Shown one piece after another: positions 10,614 through 21,900 of a stretch of DNA of 29,001 bases. The notes beneath the pieces are model-generated. The model was not told where the DNA came from, did not search any database, and saw nothing but the letters and a program-made list of their open reading frames with translations. The stretch comes from Temnopleurus reevesii. Lineage: Eukaryota > Echinodermata > Echinoidea > Temnopleuroida > Temnopleuridae. Location of the stretch: assembly GCA_036244855.1 (NCBI GenBank), contig BQKZ01000404.1, positions 1 to 29,001 of the forward strand, read 5' to 3'. Made by a program: the position numbers and the translations under genes. How positions within the stretch are numbered: the first letter of the stretch is position 1; each line of letters begins with the position of its first letter.

Positions 10614-12401
10614 CTGTAGAAATATAAAGGGGAAGAGAAAACAAAATTGTAAGAGAAGGATGACAAACCTAAAATTAACACATAACAGTTATATGGCGCT
10701 TAATGCGGATGTTTCTTAGTGCACAGTATTCTGATTATGAAAAATTTATTACCCTTAAAGTTTTTTCCAATACAAATTATGATTTTGCAAAGTGTACATA
10801 GACATGATACCCAGGCACAAATTGTTAATGAAACAACCATAAAGGCATGTATCTCCATAACACAGATCTTTTCATAAGAAGTAGTTTTGTCTGTATGCCT
10901 ACCTAAATGCAAATTAAAACCAAAAATTATTCCAACAGTATATTCCACTACAGTGAAATCTCTTTATAACAAGGTCCTTGGGACCATGAAAATTACCTTG
11001 TTATATCAGGTTCCTCATAATATCAGGATAAAAAAAACAAAGAACTATAAAGAGCTGGGACCAATAAAATAAACTCGTAACAGGTATCTTGCTATATCTG
11101 ACCTCTTTATAACGAGGTTCCACTGTATCATAATTGAGTAATGAGTTAATGACCTTAGAAACTCGATTACACAGATATGGATCTTACTTCGCCTAGTATA
11201 GCCTGCTGATATAAAGATACACTTGATATAAATGTATGCATCCATCATGTATACAGGTGTCTTGGGGCAAATACGAGCTAGACAAAGTTTGAGGATTGTC
11301 TACGTAATAATAGGACTGAGGAAGCTCTGGTGACTACATTTCTTTTCTTATAAAAATATACCTAAAAATTGGGCTCAGTATGATAAGTTTTTACAAATAC
11401 TAATAATGTTATGCTCTTCCCCAATAATCTATCGAAGTTATGATGTAAAAAATGAAGTAATAAAAATGATAACTAACCCTTACTTCCTCAGGAACAAATA
11501 GTGCATACCTTAAAACATCTTTAAAGATCAATTATGACTTGCAAAACGTCCTCAGAAACTGTTCCTCGTAGATGTTTGGGTGTACTTCCTGCTCAATTTT
11601 TTTATTTCATTCAATTCATAATAATCTGCAGAATGTTCTCCTTCGAGTGATAACAGACACTGTGATTAACCTCTAGTTTTTATCATTTTATGTTCACTCA
11701 GATAGAAGGTGTGTATATTTGCTTTGTTATTTATTTCCTGCATAATGAGCAGCCACCCCCTCCCCCCTCCCCCCAAAGACCAAACCCCAACCCCCCAAAA
11801 AATAATAATAATAAAAATTACAAAAAAATATCATTAACTAAGCTGTACAGAAGAGGACCTACCTTAGGTGTCATTAGTATCAATAGACTCAAACACAAAT
11901 GTAAACAACAAATGAAATGTTTCTGCTTCTGTTGAACTGTTTCTTAAAAATTTACTGGGGAGCGATCAGTGGACCAAGTATGCACTTTGGTATCCAGCCT
12001 AAGTTAGGGTATATGTTATAGGGTTTAGGGTTAGGATTTAGGGTTAGGGTTAGGGTTTAGGATTAGGATTAGGGTTAGATTTAGGGTTAGGTTTAGGGTT
12101 AGGATTAGGATTAGGCTTAGAATTAGGGTTAAAGTTTGGCTGGATACCAAAGTGCATTAGCGCCCTAAGTTGGGCTTACACAAATATTGATGTATGGGAC
12201 TGTACTTTAAAATTTACTCTTACCAAGAGATTGCAAGTAACGGTCTGCCCTCCATGTTTCTGTCTGAGGATTGTGATTAATCAATGTGGAATCATCAGTT
12301 TTCGTCGGTGAAAAATCATCTTCAAAAGATAGATCTTGTTTTTCCCTCCATTCTTCGCTAATTTTGCCAAATGCTTGATCGTTTTGTTTGTCGTTTTCCA
12401 T
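10279..12401 (-). CDS. CCDC32: CCDC32-like AP2/clathrin-associated protein (2 exons, 170 aa)
   Basis: The exons are 12401-12224 and 10613-10279 on the minus strand. They join through a split Glu codon (TCTCTTG|GTAAGA ... CTACAG|AGGCA) into 170 residues; human CCDC32 is about 185. The diagnostic core is RYLQSLEAKLHKLKGKK, then LTSRDILRTLDEARQD, aligning with YLxSLExKLxxIKG and TSKDMLRTLxxAK of vertebrate CCDC32 as I know it. The N-terminal third is acidic (SFEDDF) and probably disordered; the C-terminus is Glu/Asp-rich and ends TSGSR. In mammals CCDC32 acts as a cytosolic chaperone for assembly of the AP2 clathrin adaptor, and its loss causes a craniofacial and neurodevelopmental syndrome. The chosen Met touches the assembly gap, so upstream coding bases could be hidden. 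The promoter and 5' UTR lie in the gap. Confidence 0.82.
10951..11125. mobile_element. pogo/Tigger-like MITE, 175 bp
   Basis: The left end CAGTGAAATCTCTTTATAAC is mirrored by TTATAACGAGGTTCCACTG, flanked by TA on both sides (10949-10950, 11126-11127). The inner arms contain ccttgttatatca / gctatatctgacc. It lies in the CCDC32 intron. The CAGTG-type end and the TA site suit the pogo branch of Tc1/mariner. Confidence 0.8.
11495..11720 (+). repeat. Dispersed repeat, copy 1 of 2
   Basis: It matches 28235-28440 in the same orientation: shared blocks include cttgcaAgacgtc-tcag-aactgttcctcg, ctgctcaatttttatttc, cagaat-ttctccttc and the tail gtttttat-tttatgttcactcaga-agaaggtg. No terminal inverted repeat or coding capacity was seen. 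It could be a SINE or an old segmental copy. Confidence 0.7.
11957..12165. mobile_element. Inverted-repeat element with TTAGGG-like interior
   Basis: The arms ATGCACTTTGGTATCCAGCC (11980-11999) and its reverse complement (12138-12157) enclose about 125 bases of degenerate TTAGGG / TTAGGATT repeats (12004-12132). Weaker matches (gggAGCG / CGCCC) extend outward. It sits in the CCDC32 intron, near exon 1. It is probably a MITE whose interior is a minisatellite, not a real telomere relic. Confidence 0.7.
12224..12401 (-). CDS. CCDC32: CCDC32-like, first visible coding exon
   Basis: The exon encodes 59 residues beginning MENDKQNDQAFGKISEEWRE and ending RADRYLQSL, with donor GTAAGAG. The ATG is the last known triplet before the Ns, so the start is provisional. 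Confidence 0.75.
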
Positions 12402-12921
12402 NNNNNNNNNNNNNNNNNNNNNNNNNNNNNNNNNNNNNNNNNNNNNNNNNNNNNNNNNNNNNNNNNNNNNNNNNNNNNNNNNNNNNNNNNNNNNNNNNNN
12501 NNNNNNNNNNNNNNNNNNNNNNNNNNNNNNNNNNNNNNNNNNNNNNNNNNNNNNNNNNNNNNNNNNNNNNNNNNNNNNNNNNNNNNNNNNNNNNNNNNNN
12601 NNNNNNNNNNNNNNNNNNNNNNNNNNNNNNNNNNNNNNNNNNNNNNNNNNNNNNNNNNNNNNNNNNNNNNNNNNNNNNNNNNNNNNNNNNNNNNNNNNNN
12701 NNNNNNNNNNNNNNNNNNNNNNNNNNNNNNNNNNNNNNNNNNNNNNNNNNNNNNNNNNNNNNNNNNNNNNNNNNNNNNNNNNNNNNNNNNNNNNNNNNNN
12801 NNNNNNNNNNNNNNNNNNNNNNNNNNNNNNNNNNNNNNNNNNNNNNNNNNNNNNNNNNNNNNNNNNNNNNNNNNNNNNNNNNNNNNNNNNNNNNNNNNNN
12901 NNNNNNNNNNNNNNNNNNNNN
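12402..12921. other. Assembly gap of 520 Ns
   Basis: This is a run of undetermined bases. It is bordered on the right by 17 consecutive C (12922-12938) and on the left by the presumed CCDC32 start codon. The poly-C tract probably stopped sequencing. Confidence 0.99.
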
Positions 12922-13070
12922 CCCCCCCCCCCCCCCCCTTTCAGCCCTTTTACTTTTCCAGGAGTCCAGAAGTGCCTTTCAGTGCCTCATTTATTTCCTG
13001 CTACTTATTCCCTCTCCTCTCTCTTTATCTTTCTCATTCTCTCTCTTCCTTTGCCTAATTTCTCTCTTTA

Positions 13071-13233
13071 AGGGGGTACTGTTCAAAATTTGCAATTGAT
13101 CGCAAGTTGCAATTGATAGAAACATGCCAATCAAAATCATTGTTTCATGTGTATCTTGTTAAATGTGCATACTGTTCGCATTACAATTTGCAAATTTTCA
13201 GTTGATTTGCAGTTGATTTTGAACAACACTCCA
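13071..13233. mobile_element. TA-flanked MITE, GGGGGTGTTGTTCAAAA family, copy 2
   Basis: The left end AGGGGGTACTGTTCAAAAT is mirrored by ATTTTGAACAACACTCC, with TA outside both ends (13069-13070, 13234-13235). The interior shares tttgcaattgatcgcaagt and ttgcaaattt with 7394-7567. Confidence 0.75.
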
Positions 13234-13235
13234 TA

Positions 13236-13912
13236 AATCAAACATTTTTTTCGCATTCTCCCCCCCCCTCCTCTATTATCTCTCTCTCTCCTTCTCTCTC
13301 TGATACTATCTATTCATTTTTATCCTTAAAAAGCATAACAATCAAAAAGAGAATACACGTAACTTGATACATTTATTAAAGCACTATAATCATATATTTA
13401 TACTTATGCTGTAATATAGAGATGTGAATAACATGTACATGATAATTTTACAGAAATTTATACCATTATTTTTTTCTCAATAAGGCATCATTAATTACCT
13501 TATTGAAAAGAAGTTATCAACATGCATTGTCTTGTATGAATACATTTCAGATTTTGTTTCTCTGTACATCAAATAAATATTGTGTCTCTATTTCCCATGT
13601 GTCCTAAACAAGTAAGACTTCAGATGAAGGTAAAATCAGAAAACAGATTATGTTGGATGTAAAGCATCGAATTGCAGAGCATTTTACAGAATTTTTACGA
13701 CAATGATATAAATAAACTTAATCATAATATCTATCAATCAGAACATTTTACAATAAAAAGATATATATAATTCATATTTTTCAGTTATCTGTGCGAGATA
13801 GTCGATTTGAACATTATAAAGCAGGCACCATGTAATGACTTGAATTTTTGTACACATTTTGTGAAAAAAAGTTCAGGGGCTGCAACCCCCCTTGCCCCAA
13901 CAGCTGATAACT
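13236..13912. other. Non-coding, CT-rich then AT-rich
   Basis: Short CT-rich low-complexity sequence (about 13255-13305; another CT-rich tract lies at about 13005-13070) is followed by AT-rich DNA. I see no gene. Confidence 0.5.
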
Positions 13913-13913
13913 G

Positions 13914-14057
13914 GAGGGCATTTCACGAAGCTTGTCGCCAGCAACCATTGGTCCAATGAAATCCCTGATTTGGATTGGATGAAAATCTGATTGTTACAAT
14001 GGTAACTGTCAGAAATTATCGCTTGCTTCTGGCAACGAGCATCATAAAACACCCTCC
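13914..14057. mobile_element. Diverged MITE related to 7962-8120
   Basis: The left arm gagggcatttcacgaagcttgt and the right arm acgagcatcataaaacaccctc are mirrored, with an inner cgccagcaa / cttctggcaa pair. The interior gattggatgaaaa and tggtaactgtcagaaa matches 8028-8080, showing family membership. Confidence 0.65.
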
Positions 14058-15050
14058 TCTACAGTAAATTACTGAAGTATATTACAACTCTATGAATTAT
14101 TAAATCAAGATTTCAAGCTAAAGCGATATCAGATGTAACAACTTTAATTCTATTGCTATCGATTGTTCAACTCAAATCTCATTTCATCAGTTTATGATGT
14201 ATTCTTCATGGAATTTTTATTAGCAAAAATAAATACTTCTAGATATATATAAAACAAATCTTAACCATTGTTATCTTGACACTTGATTGAGAATTTGAGA
14301 GGCCCCCCAAAATAGCCCGATGATAAACATTTCAGAACTAATTATCCTGAAATCCTAAAAAGATATGAGCTTATTCATGACATTGATGAAAGAATTCTTG
14401 ATACAGATAATATTCTACTACAAACAAATTAGAGATTACTTTTTAATAATTTCACTTTACTATTGTCCCACTTTTCAGGATATGTAGTGGAGCGACAGAC
14501 ATAATGCAACAACTGAAATCATTCATGTGTAAACTGATTAAAGTGCATTTAGCAAAATTCAAGACAGTTGTAATTTCGGGAATTTCAACAAATATATATC
14601 ATTGTAAACAATTATATACATATTTCATAGTGATCCCCAACTTTGTTTGAATAGTGTATTTGTTGTTGAGTCAAGCTTTAGAATGTACAAATGATATTAT
14701 TTTTTGAAAATTTATATCATGAAATACAGTCTTCAACTGAATCAAATATAATTTCACAATAAAATTACTTACCATTGAATAAAACTAAATATAATTTATT
14801 TTGACATTCTAAATAACACAAAACATAATTTTGATCCACAAAAATCAGACCAATAGTGTTATTTCCTGATTTCTAACACATTTTGTGCATTGCTTTTTGT
14901 GCAAGAGATATGTTTCTGTACGTGTAAGTACCGGTACTATTCTTGCTAGAGCTTTATGCATACTTCAAAAATAAATTATTTAACAAAGAAATTCATGTAA
15001 ATTCATCTTGATGTTCATCTTCAACAAATAACACATTCAAACTTGTCTTA
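14058..15050. other. Non-coding AT-rich stretch
   Basis: No exon, RNA gene or clear repeat was found. It may be distal 3' flank of the PPP1R36-like gene. Confidence 0.45.
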
Positions 15051-15216
15051 GCAGCCACCTGTCTATAGTGACAATCTCTTTACATTGGCCACCTAAATTG
15101 GTTCCTTCCAGATAAAAATGTGTGTTACAGAACCTGTATATTATTAAGAAGTCACCTGCCTTCAGTGGCCACTTTTCCTAGTTTGCTTAATTGGCCACTA
15201 TAGACAGGTCAGACTG
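15051..15216. mobile_element. MITE with CACCTGTCTATAGTG ends
   Basis: The left end GCAGCCACCTGTCTATAGTG is mirrored by CACTATAGACAGGTCAGACTG, with TA after the right end and TTA before the left. Inner segments (ggccac / gtggcc) also pair. A TA target and a CAG-type terminus suggest a pogo-like family. Confidence 0.7.
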
Positions 15217-15390
15217 TAATATAATACAAGCTTTAAGCATGTATCAACTTACAAGAAACAGGTACATGTACAAAAGTCAATAAATACAAGGATATTCAAT
15301 CATACATCAAATGATTAGTATCAAGACAATGTACATGGATATCAGGTTTCTCAATTCTCTTTATAATTTATAAGAATTACTCCAAGAGAG

Positions 15391-15396
15391 TTTATT
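15391..15396 (-). promoter_or_regulatory. Candidate polyadenylation signal for PPP1R36-like gene
   Basis: AATAAA on the minus strand, about 470 bases beyond the stop codon, and the first such hexamer I see downstream. The inferred 3' UTR would then include the MITE at 15441-15617. Confidence 0.35.
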
Positions 15397-15440
15397 ATGT
15401 CAGACTGCCAAAGTACCAAAAATTCAAAATCAAGTTTTCC

Positions 15441-15617
15441 AGGGTTGTGTTTCATAAAGCTGTTCGTAGATGTACGCACGACTCTACAAACAACTGGTGA
15501 CCCTTTTCTGCGCTCATTGGCAACTCCTGTTGCTGCATCGCACCTGAGAAACTAGGATCACCAGTCTTTCGTAGAGACATGCATACTTCTCTGAACAGCT
15601 TTATGAAACAGATCCCA
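15441..15617. mobile_element. MITE with GTGTTTCATAAAGCTGTTC ends
   Basis: The left arm gggttgtgtttcataaagctgttc is mirrored by gaacagctttatgaaacagatccc. Inner pairs include cgtagatgtacg / cgtagagacatgc and aactggtgacc / ggatcaccagt, so it folds as a long hairpin. It has no coding capacity. Confidence 0.75.
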
Positions 15618-15861
15618 GACCTACATCTTCCCAAAACAGGATCTTTACTTTTCAATAAGCAAGAATGATCTATTAAAACTAATTAATAATCACAAAAGGC
15701 AATTAATGCAATGTGAACATTAGAAATATATACGATGACAAAATTTGTCATTTTTTCAAGGTGAAAACATTAGATACAGATGATCAAGATATTGCGTTTC
15801 AATATTAATGGACGGAAATGATGAAAATGAAGGTTAAAAATAGGAAATAAAGACGACTCTT

Positions 15862-15929
15862 TCAGTCTTCGTCATCAGAAAAAACATCAGTAGCTTGTGA
15901 CAAAGAAGTCATCTGACGGCTTATTCCAG
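15862..15929 (-). CDS. PPP1R36: PPP1R36-like, terminal exon 16
   Basis: Acceptor is TTTTTCTTCAG. It completes a split Ala and encodes GISRQMTSLSQATDVFSDDE, D, then TGA. The acidic end looks like a natural C-terminus. Confidence 0.75.
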
Positions 15930-18900
15930 CTGAAGAAAAAAAACACACATAGAAAATAAATAGTATCACTGCTAACCCCTTGACAACTAGAACTGGGTGA
16001 TCCCTGCACAAAGTCTATGGGAATAGACGGATTTCCTAATAGATGCAAATTTTATGCATACCTCTCACAAAGAGGCTGCTCTTGACAACCCTAAAGCTTG
16101 CCAGAGGCTTGCCTGACATATCAACAAGTAATGTATGTAAGCTGAATTCTGAGTATTGTTGTCTTATTGTTATTAACCTGATTAAGGAATACCACGTAAC
16201 TACGTTGTGTGGCAAGAAACGAACATAAATTAAAACAAATTAGTAAACCCATCTATTATGGAATCAGGAGTCAATCGTTTAAATTAAAGTTCAGAAATTG
16301 TTCAGACCATACTTCTAACCACAAGTTAAATATTGTTCGAACTTTTCTGGCTCCTTGGAATTTAAATTTTATTAAATTAAGTAGATAAACAAGGGGCATT
16401 TATGAGGAATTGCAAGACTGCAAACTATAGGGAAATAGCTGAGGAATATAGTTGAGCTTGATAGGTCACGTATAACCACTGGTTAATTTGGCGAGTCAAT
16501 CCAATGTTCTTTTCAATACAGACAACTTTCCACTGCATGTGTACGCCTACAGTGTACATATTATCAAGTTTTTTTTACATTGGTAAGCTAAAGCATTTAG
16601 AATGTCTTCCCTCATTGGAGAGATTGTTGTGTCAACCCAAGTGATTTAAACAATAGCTGGGTCTCCTGAGCCTACTGTTTAAGTGAAACAAGTTATTATT
16701 TATCTTGGTAAAAAGAATTATCTCTCTCAGGGGGTGTTGCTAGATATTTATGATGAATTGAAAGTTGATCTGTCCGTGTAAATCAAAATCTGTTTTGTTC
16801 ACGTCTTTTGGGGAGCACATACAATTGAATGCACACGTAAAGATGAGCATTTCAATTTAAAATTTTAAAAATTGGCATCAAACTTGTTTCAATGTTCATA
16901 ATAGTCACGCACAAAGCCATTGTGTGAAACAGACAAATTAAGAAAATACTGTAATTACAATGTAAATATTTTTGTTGGATGATGTAAGATAGTAACCAGA
17001 AATTTTACCTTGCATTGGGGCTGTCTTGGTTGGCGTCCCTGCAAAACCTCTGATAAAGGAAAAGTAAAAGTGTGCATAAAGAAGAATGAAATAAGAGGCT
17101 ACAATGAAAGATACAGTACATACTTGCTAAAGAGATCTAATGTGCATGGTATTTTCATTGTGCATGAGACACAAGGAAACATTGAAATATGTATCAGTAA
17201 ACTAATTAAAATGCTATCACTCTTAAAGAAATAGTGAATCCAATACATTCTATAAAAGCCTAAACTATGGTATACATTTTTGATATTCTGAAACAAGCTG
17301 TGGAGTTCTACCAACTATAAAATTGAAATTTGTGAAGTCAGCTTATTGTAGCAACACAAGCAATAGAATTTAAATTTTGAAAGATGAAGCAAAATAAACC
17401 AAATAAAATATACCGGTAAATATGATCGTTGTTGTGATAAAAATCTGAAAATCATGTTACAGGATGTCATAAAAGCAGAGTTTTTTTTTATGTGTATTTT
17501 AAAACAAATAAATGTAAGTAAAAGCAAATGTAGGCATGAAAGGGTCTGATGATTAATGTAGATTTTAGATAAAGTTCTTAGATAACTTTGATGCAACAGA
17601 TTCCTAACTATATATTTTGCAAAGGAAGACTATACAAGCTAAGTCTAATTCCTGAAAAGCTTGACGAAATACCACCCTGCACTGACGATCAAATATGAAA
17701 AAATATTCCAACCTAATTACTATTCCTTTGAAAATATTTAACTAGTCTAAAGTCATACCGTCTCATTCTCATTAACATTATGTCATGAATAAATGATACT
17801 GTTAGTTTTTTTTAAGATAATAGAAATTTACATTCCACAATTTTTACAGGCTAGATGAAAAATTAGCAAAGTTATCTAGAATGATGGTGATGGTGCTATT
17901 GTAGCTGCGGTCTTGATTTCTGTGTGTCTCCAAATTGTATCCATTTTACCACTTTTTATCTACTTAAAATTTTCTTATATTCCTATGTTTCTTATGTCTT
18001 ATTTTATCCTTACATTATTTTTCCCCAATGTTTATGTCATTTCTTAGGTGAATTTTTTTTAATTGTACCCCAATTATAATTCAGCCCTTGGGCTGCCATG
18101 ATTAGCACTTATCTATCTATCTGAAAAAAAAATAGAAAAAAGAAAATTGTTTTGATTTCGAAATGAAAATTGAATATTTTTGAAGAACTCACTCTCTCTT
18201 ATTCTGATCCTCTTCTGTCTCTTCGTCCTGTTCAGACCCAACAGGGGCAAGCGTCAGTGGATTGAACTGGTTCAAGGGTTCACCGATTATACCAATGCTG
18301 TTTCAAAGAATAGAACATTTGTATTAGTATCAAATCAAGCACTGAAATGAATAAACTGTTAACTTCACTTTTAAGTAGACTCAATTTGGGATGGAAAAGA
18401 CCCAACAGGGGCAGCGTCTGTGGGTTGAACTGGTTCAGGGGCTCACCAATTATACCAATGCTGTTTCAAAGAAATCATAAAATTTGAATTAATATCAATA
18501 TGAGCACTGACATGAATAAACTGTTAACTTTACTTTTAAGTAGACTCGATTTCGAATGGAAAAGACAAGACAGGGGCAAGCGTCTGTGGGTTAAACTGTT
18601 TCAAGGGTTCACTGATTATACCAATGCTGTTTCAAAGAGTAGAAAATTTGAATTAGCATAAAATCAAAATAAAGAAAGAGTTGAGTGCTTACTAAGCAGT
18701 ATCGATTTGGAATGGAAAATAGCCTTTACTCTTAAAGGGTACATGAGGTCAAAATACATATTTTTTTCTGTTGCACAGGGTAATAAAATTAACACAAAAT
18801 AACTCTATTCGACATGGTGTGGATTAATTGTTAAGAAAGTACAAGCAAATCGACAAATGTTTTGCACATTCTTTTGTGCGTCTTTCCCATTGTTTCATTG

Positions 18901-21900
18901 TGTGAAATCTTCATACAAGTTGTCTTTTGATTTTATCATGAGAATCAATGTTTATGGGGATTGTGTTTATGTATACTACCAACAAGAAAATTATTTTTTT
19001 GTAATCAGATACCCTTTATGAGAGAATATTTGACTGTGGAGGGGTAATAACAATATAATATATAAAGTAAAAAGGACTTCACACGGCTATATAAACAGTC
19101 TATGCTTGTTTGAAAATCACAACATTTATCATTTTCGCCATAGTCATTGCAGACCGACTTGCAATTTCTCGTTAATCACTGATTTCTGGCAACACCCAAA
19201 GAATGGATCAATCAAGCGTTTTTTCTAATCAATCATTATTGATAGCACTCACTTCTTCTTGAAGAATGACGGCCTTCCTCTTCCAGCTGGTAAGCCATCT
19301 GGTGTTTGAGATTTCCTGCAAGTTGAAATGAATTGGCATGAATATTGTTAGATCAAAAGAATTGTATAACATTGTTTTCATTAAAAAAAATTCTCTAATG
19401 CTAGATTATAAATGCTATCTAAACGGTTGATGGTGTAATAAACTAAGCTGTGAAAATATAAGACTTTGAAATCAATGATGCTAGTGCTAAAAAGACAAAA
19501 TTCAATATATGACCTACATAGGCACACTGTGAAGGAATAAAGCGACAGCAGTACATTTTATTTGATTTTTTTTCATTGATATTTTGATAGTGCCGGTATA
19601 ACTTTCTTCTTATTTGCAAACTTTCTGAATGTTATAACATTGGTCACATATCTCTCAGAATTTTTCAAATAGCATAATCAGAATGCGTGACAATGTCTTT
19701 AATCAGGATCAAATACAACAGCGCAGAGGCTGACACAAACTGAATAGAACATATCAATTATTGAACAAATTTCATTTCATTTCATTTCATTTCATTTTAT
19801 TTCAATCAAAATCACATTAAAAACAATTTACAATGTACATATAAAATATAAAAAAACTCGATAGTGGAGACAACAGGGAAGGCAATAAAGCCTTATAATC
19901 AAGTTGCCACCATAATAAAGAATTAAATATTGCTACATGTACAAGTATAATATAGATATATGAAAGCACAATAAATGATAAACATCAAGTTTACAAGGAA
20001 TCATATTAATTAAAGTGTGAAATTTAACAATATATAAAATCATTAATCACTTTCAAAGAAATATTAAATCATAATACAATTTCAATAAAAATCAGTAATC
20101 GGACTGTCTTGTAGCACTAGACTAATTACTTAACCACTCAAAATCACTTGTCCATTTTAACATTTCTTGGATAGAATTTTTTCAACAACCCCCTAAAATC
20201 GACATCAAGTTCTGAGGATACAGTTTCAAAAACTAACCAAAGAATAACAAAAGAAACAAGATTACAGGGATTCTTACCCAGAAGCATCTAATGTCAACTT
20301 TCCAAACAGATATTCGTTGGCCTCTTTAGGAGTCGGGAGTAATGATTTGAGAACTGGTGATCTTGTCCTGGTGAAGAAAAAAAATAAAACAATGGTGTCA
20401 AATACATGTAACTGCTGCAAGAATTGAATGTTAAATGTTAACAAACCGAAATAGAATACAGTTCCATTTCTAAATTGAGTAAACTATATAATTGATCAAG
20501 TAAAATTATTCATACAATCTAAAAAATACCGGACTTCAAATCTATAAAAATCTATTTGTTCCAAAAGCTCTTAAAATGAGTATATCCTTCTTGAATGGCA
20601 TCTTTCATTTTTCATCAATCTTAGTACAAAGAGATGCAATGGTAGTGATATGCGTTATAAAAACGCTGTGTTATTATTATCATTATCATCATTATTATTG
20701 TTATTCGCATTAATATAAATATATTACATGCAAGTACACGGATCTTACAAGTGCCTGACGAATCATAAGCTTACTTTTAAATTTTTCATAAATCATATAA
20801 TTCATACTCACTTGACTATGTTTGTGATTGAGGGCCGTTCCCTGAAAAAAAATTAAATATATTAAGCATGATTACAGAACAAGGATGAAGTGACTCTACA
20901 ATTAATTATATAGGGTATCGATATTATGGAAGGATGCATAATACTACATATTTCTAAAAAGTTTTCCACTTGTATGCACGTTCTGAAATATCTAATGCTT
21001 ATGCATCTATTATATGAATTATGTGTCCGATTTGATAGCAAGATTACATTCTATCATAGATAATCTCCTTATGGTTGAAAGTGAGGACTTTGGCTAAGGT
21101 AGTTTTTTTTTCCTCATCTCAAATTATCAGATCTAGAATATCGAGCTTAGCCCTAATATTTTGCATGACCAAATAATTTCTGACTAACGGTGGGGATAAT
21201 CCACTTTACAAAAACACAGTGAGAAAAAAAAGAGGGCTAAGCTTAAATCCCAAAGTAACATTGTGGATTCCTTGTGATTCAACCCCATAAAATCAGACAG
21301 ATTAACATGGCAACCACTAGTCTACAGGCATTTGGATTTGCTATGATCATAAAATGATTGCATTTACTCCACCACACCACAATACTTGAAGTTGTACATC
21401 AGAGTGAAATATAAATGTACAAAGTTTTTGTAATTTATTTCAAGATAAACAGTCAGTCTGATTGTATGTGAGAAAGGGATATAGGACTGTCCATGGTGTA
21501 GTACCTGTTTTGTCTTCTTCTTTCCGCTGGCGTGATAGCTGGGGTGAAGGTAAACATATCCCGGAGTGCGTCTTCTTCGTTCTCAGCCTCCTCATCCAAG
21601 ACGTTTTTCACTCTCAGAGCAGGGTTGAACACATCGGATCTCAGTATTCTAAGTAACCAAACAAAGATTAATAAAGACCTCACAACTTAAATATCTAAAA
21701 TACTGATGATTTGCTATAAAAAAAAATTGTAGAACAAATAGTGAGAATTGCAATTATTGCAAAAATCATGATATCGTAATATCTGAAGTTTGCATATATT
21801 GTGACAAAACACTAAAATAAGGAAGATTGTGATGAAGAAACTGGGGAGAAGGTACATTTCTGTTGGAATTGTATAAGAATTATTAAAAAAATAAAATCTA

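Noticed and set aside
12004..12132. True interstitial telomere or chromosome-fusion scar
   Set aside because: Units are degenerate and enclosed by perfect inverted repeats, so a mobile element explains them better.
12336..13099. Long open frames across the gap
   Set aside because: They consist of Ns followed by poly-C and CT-rich low-complexity sequence.
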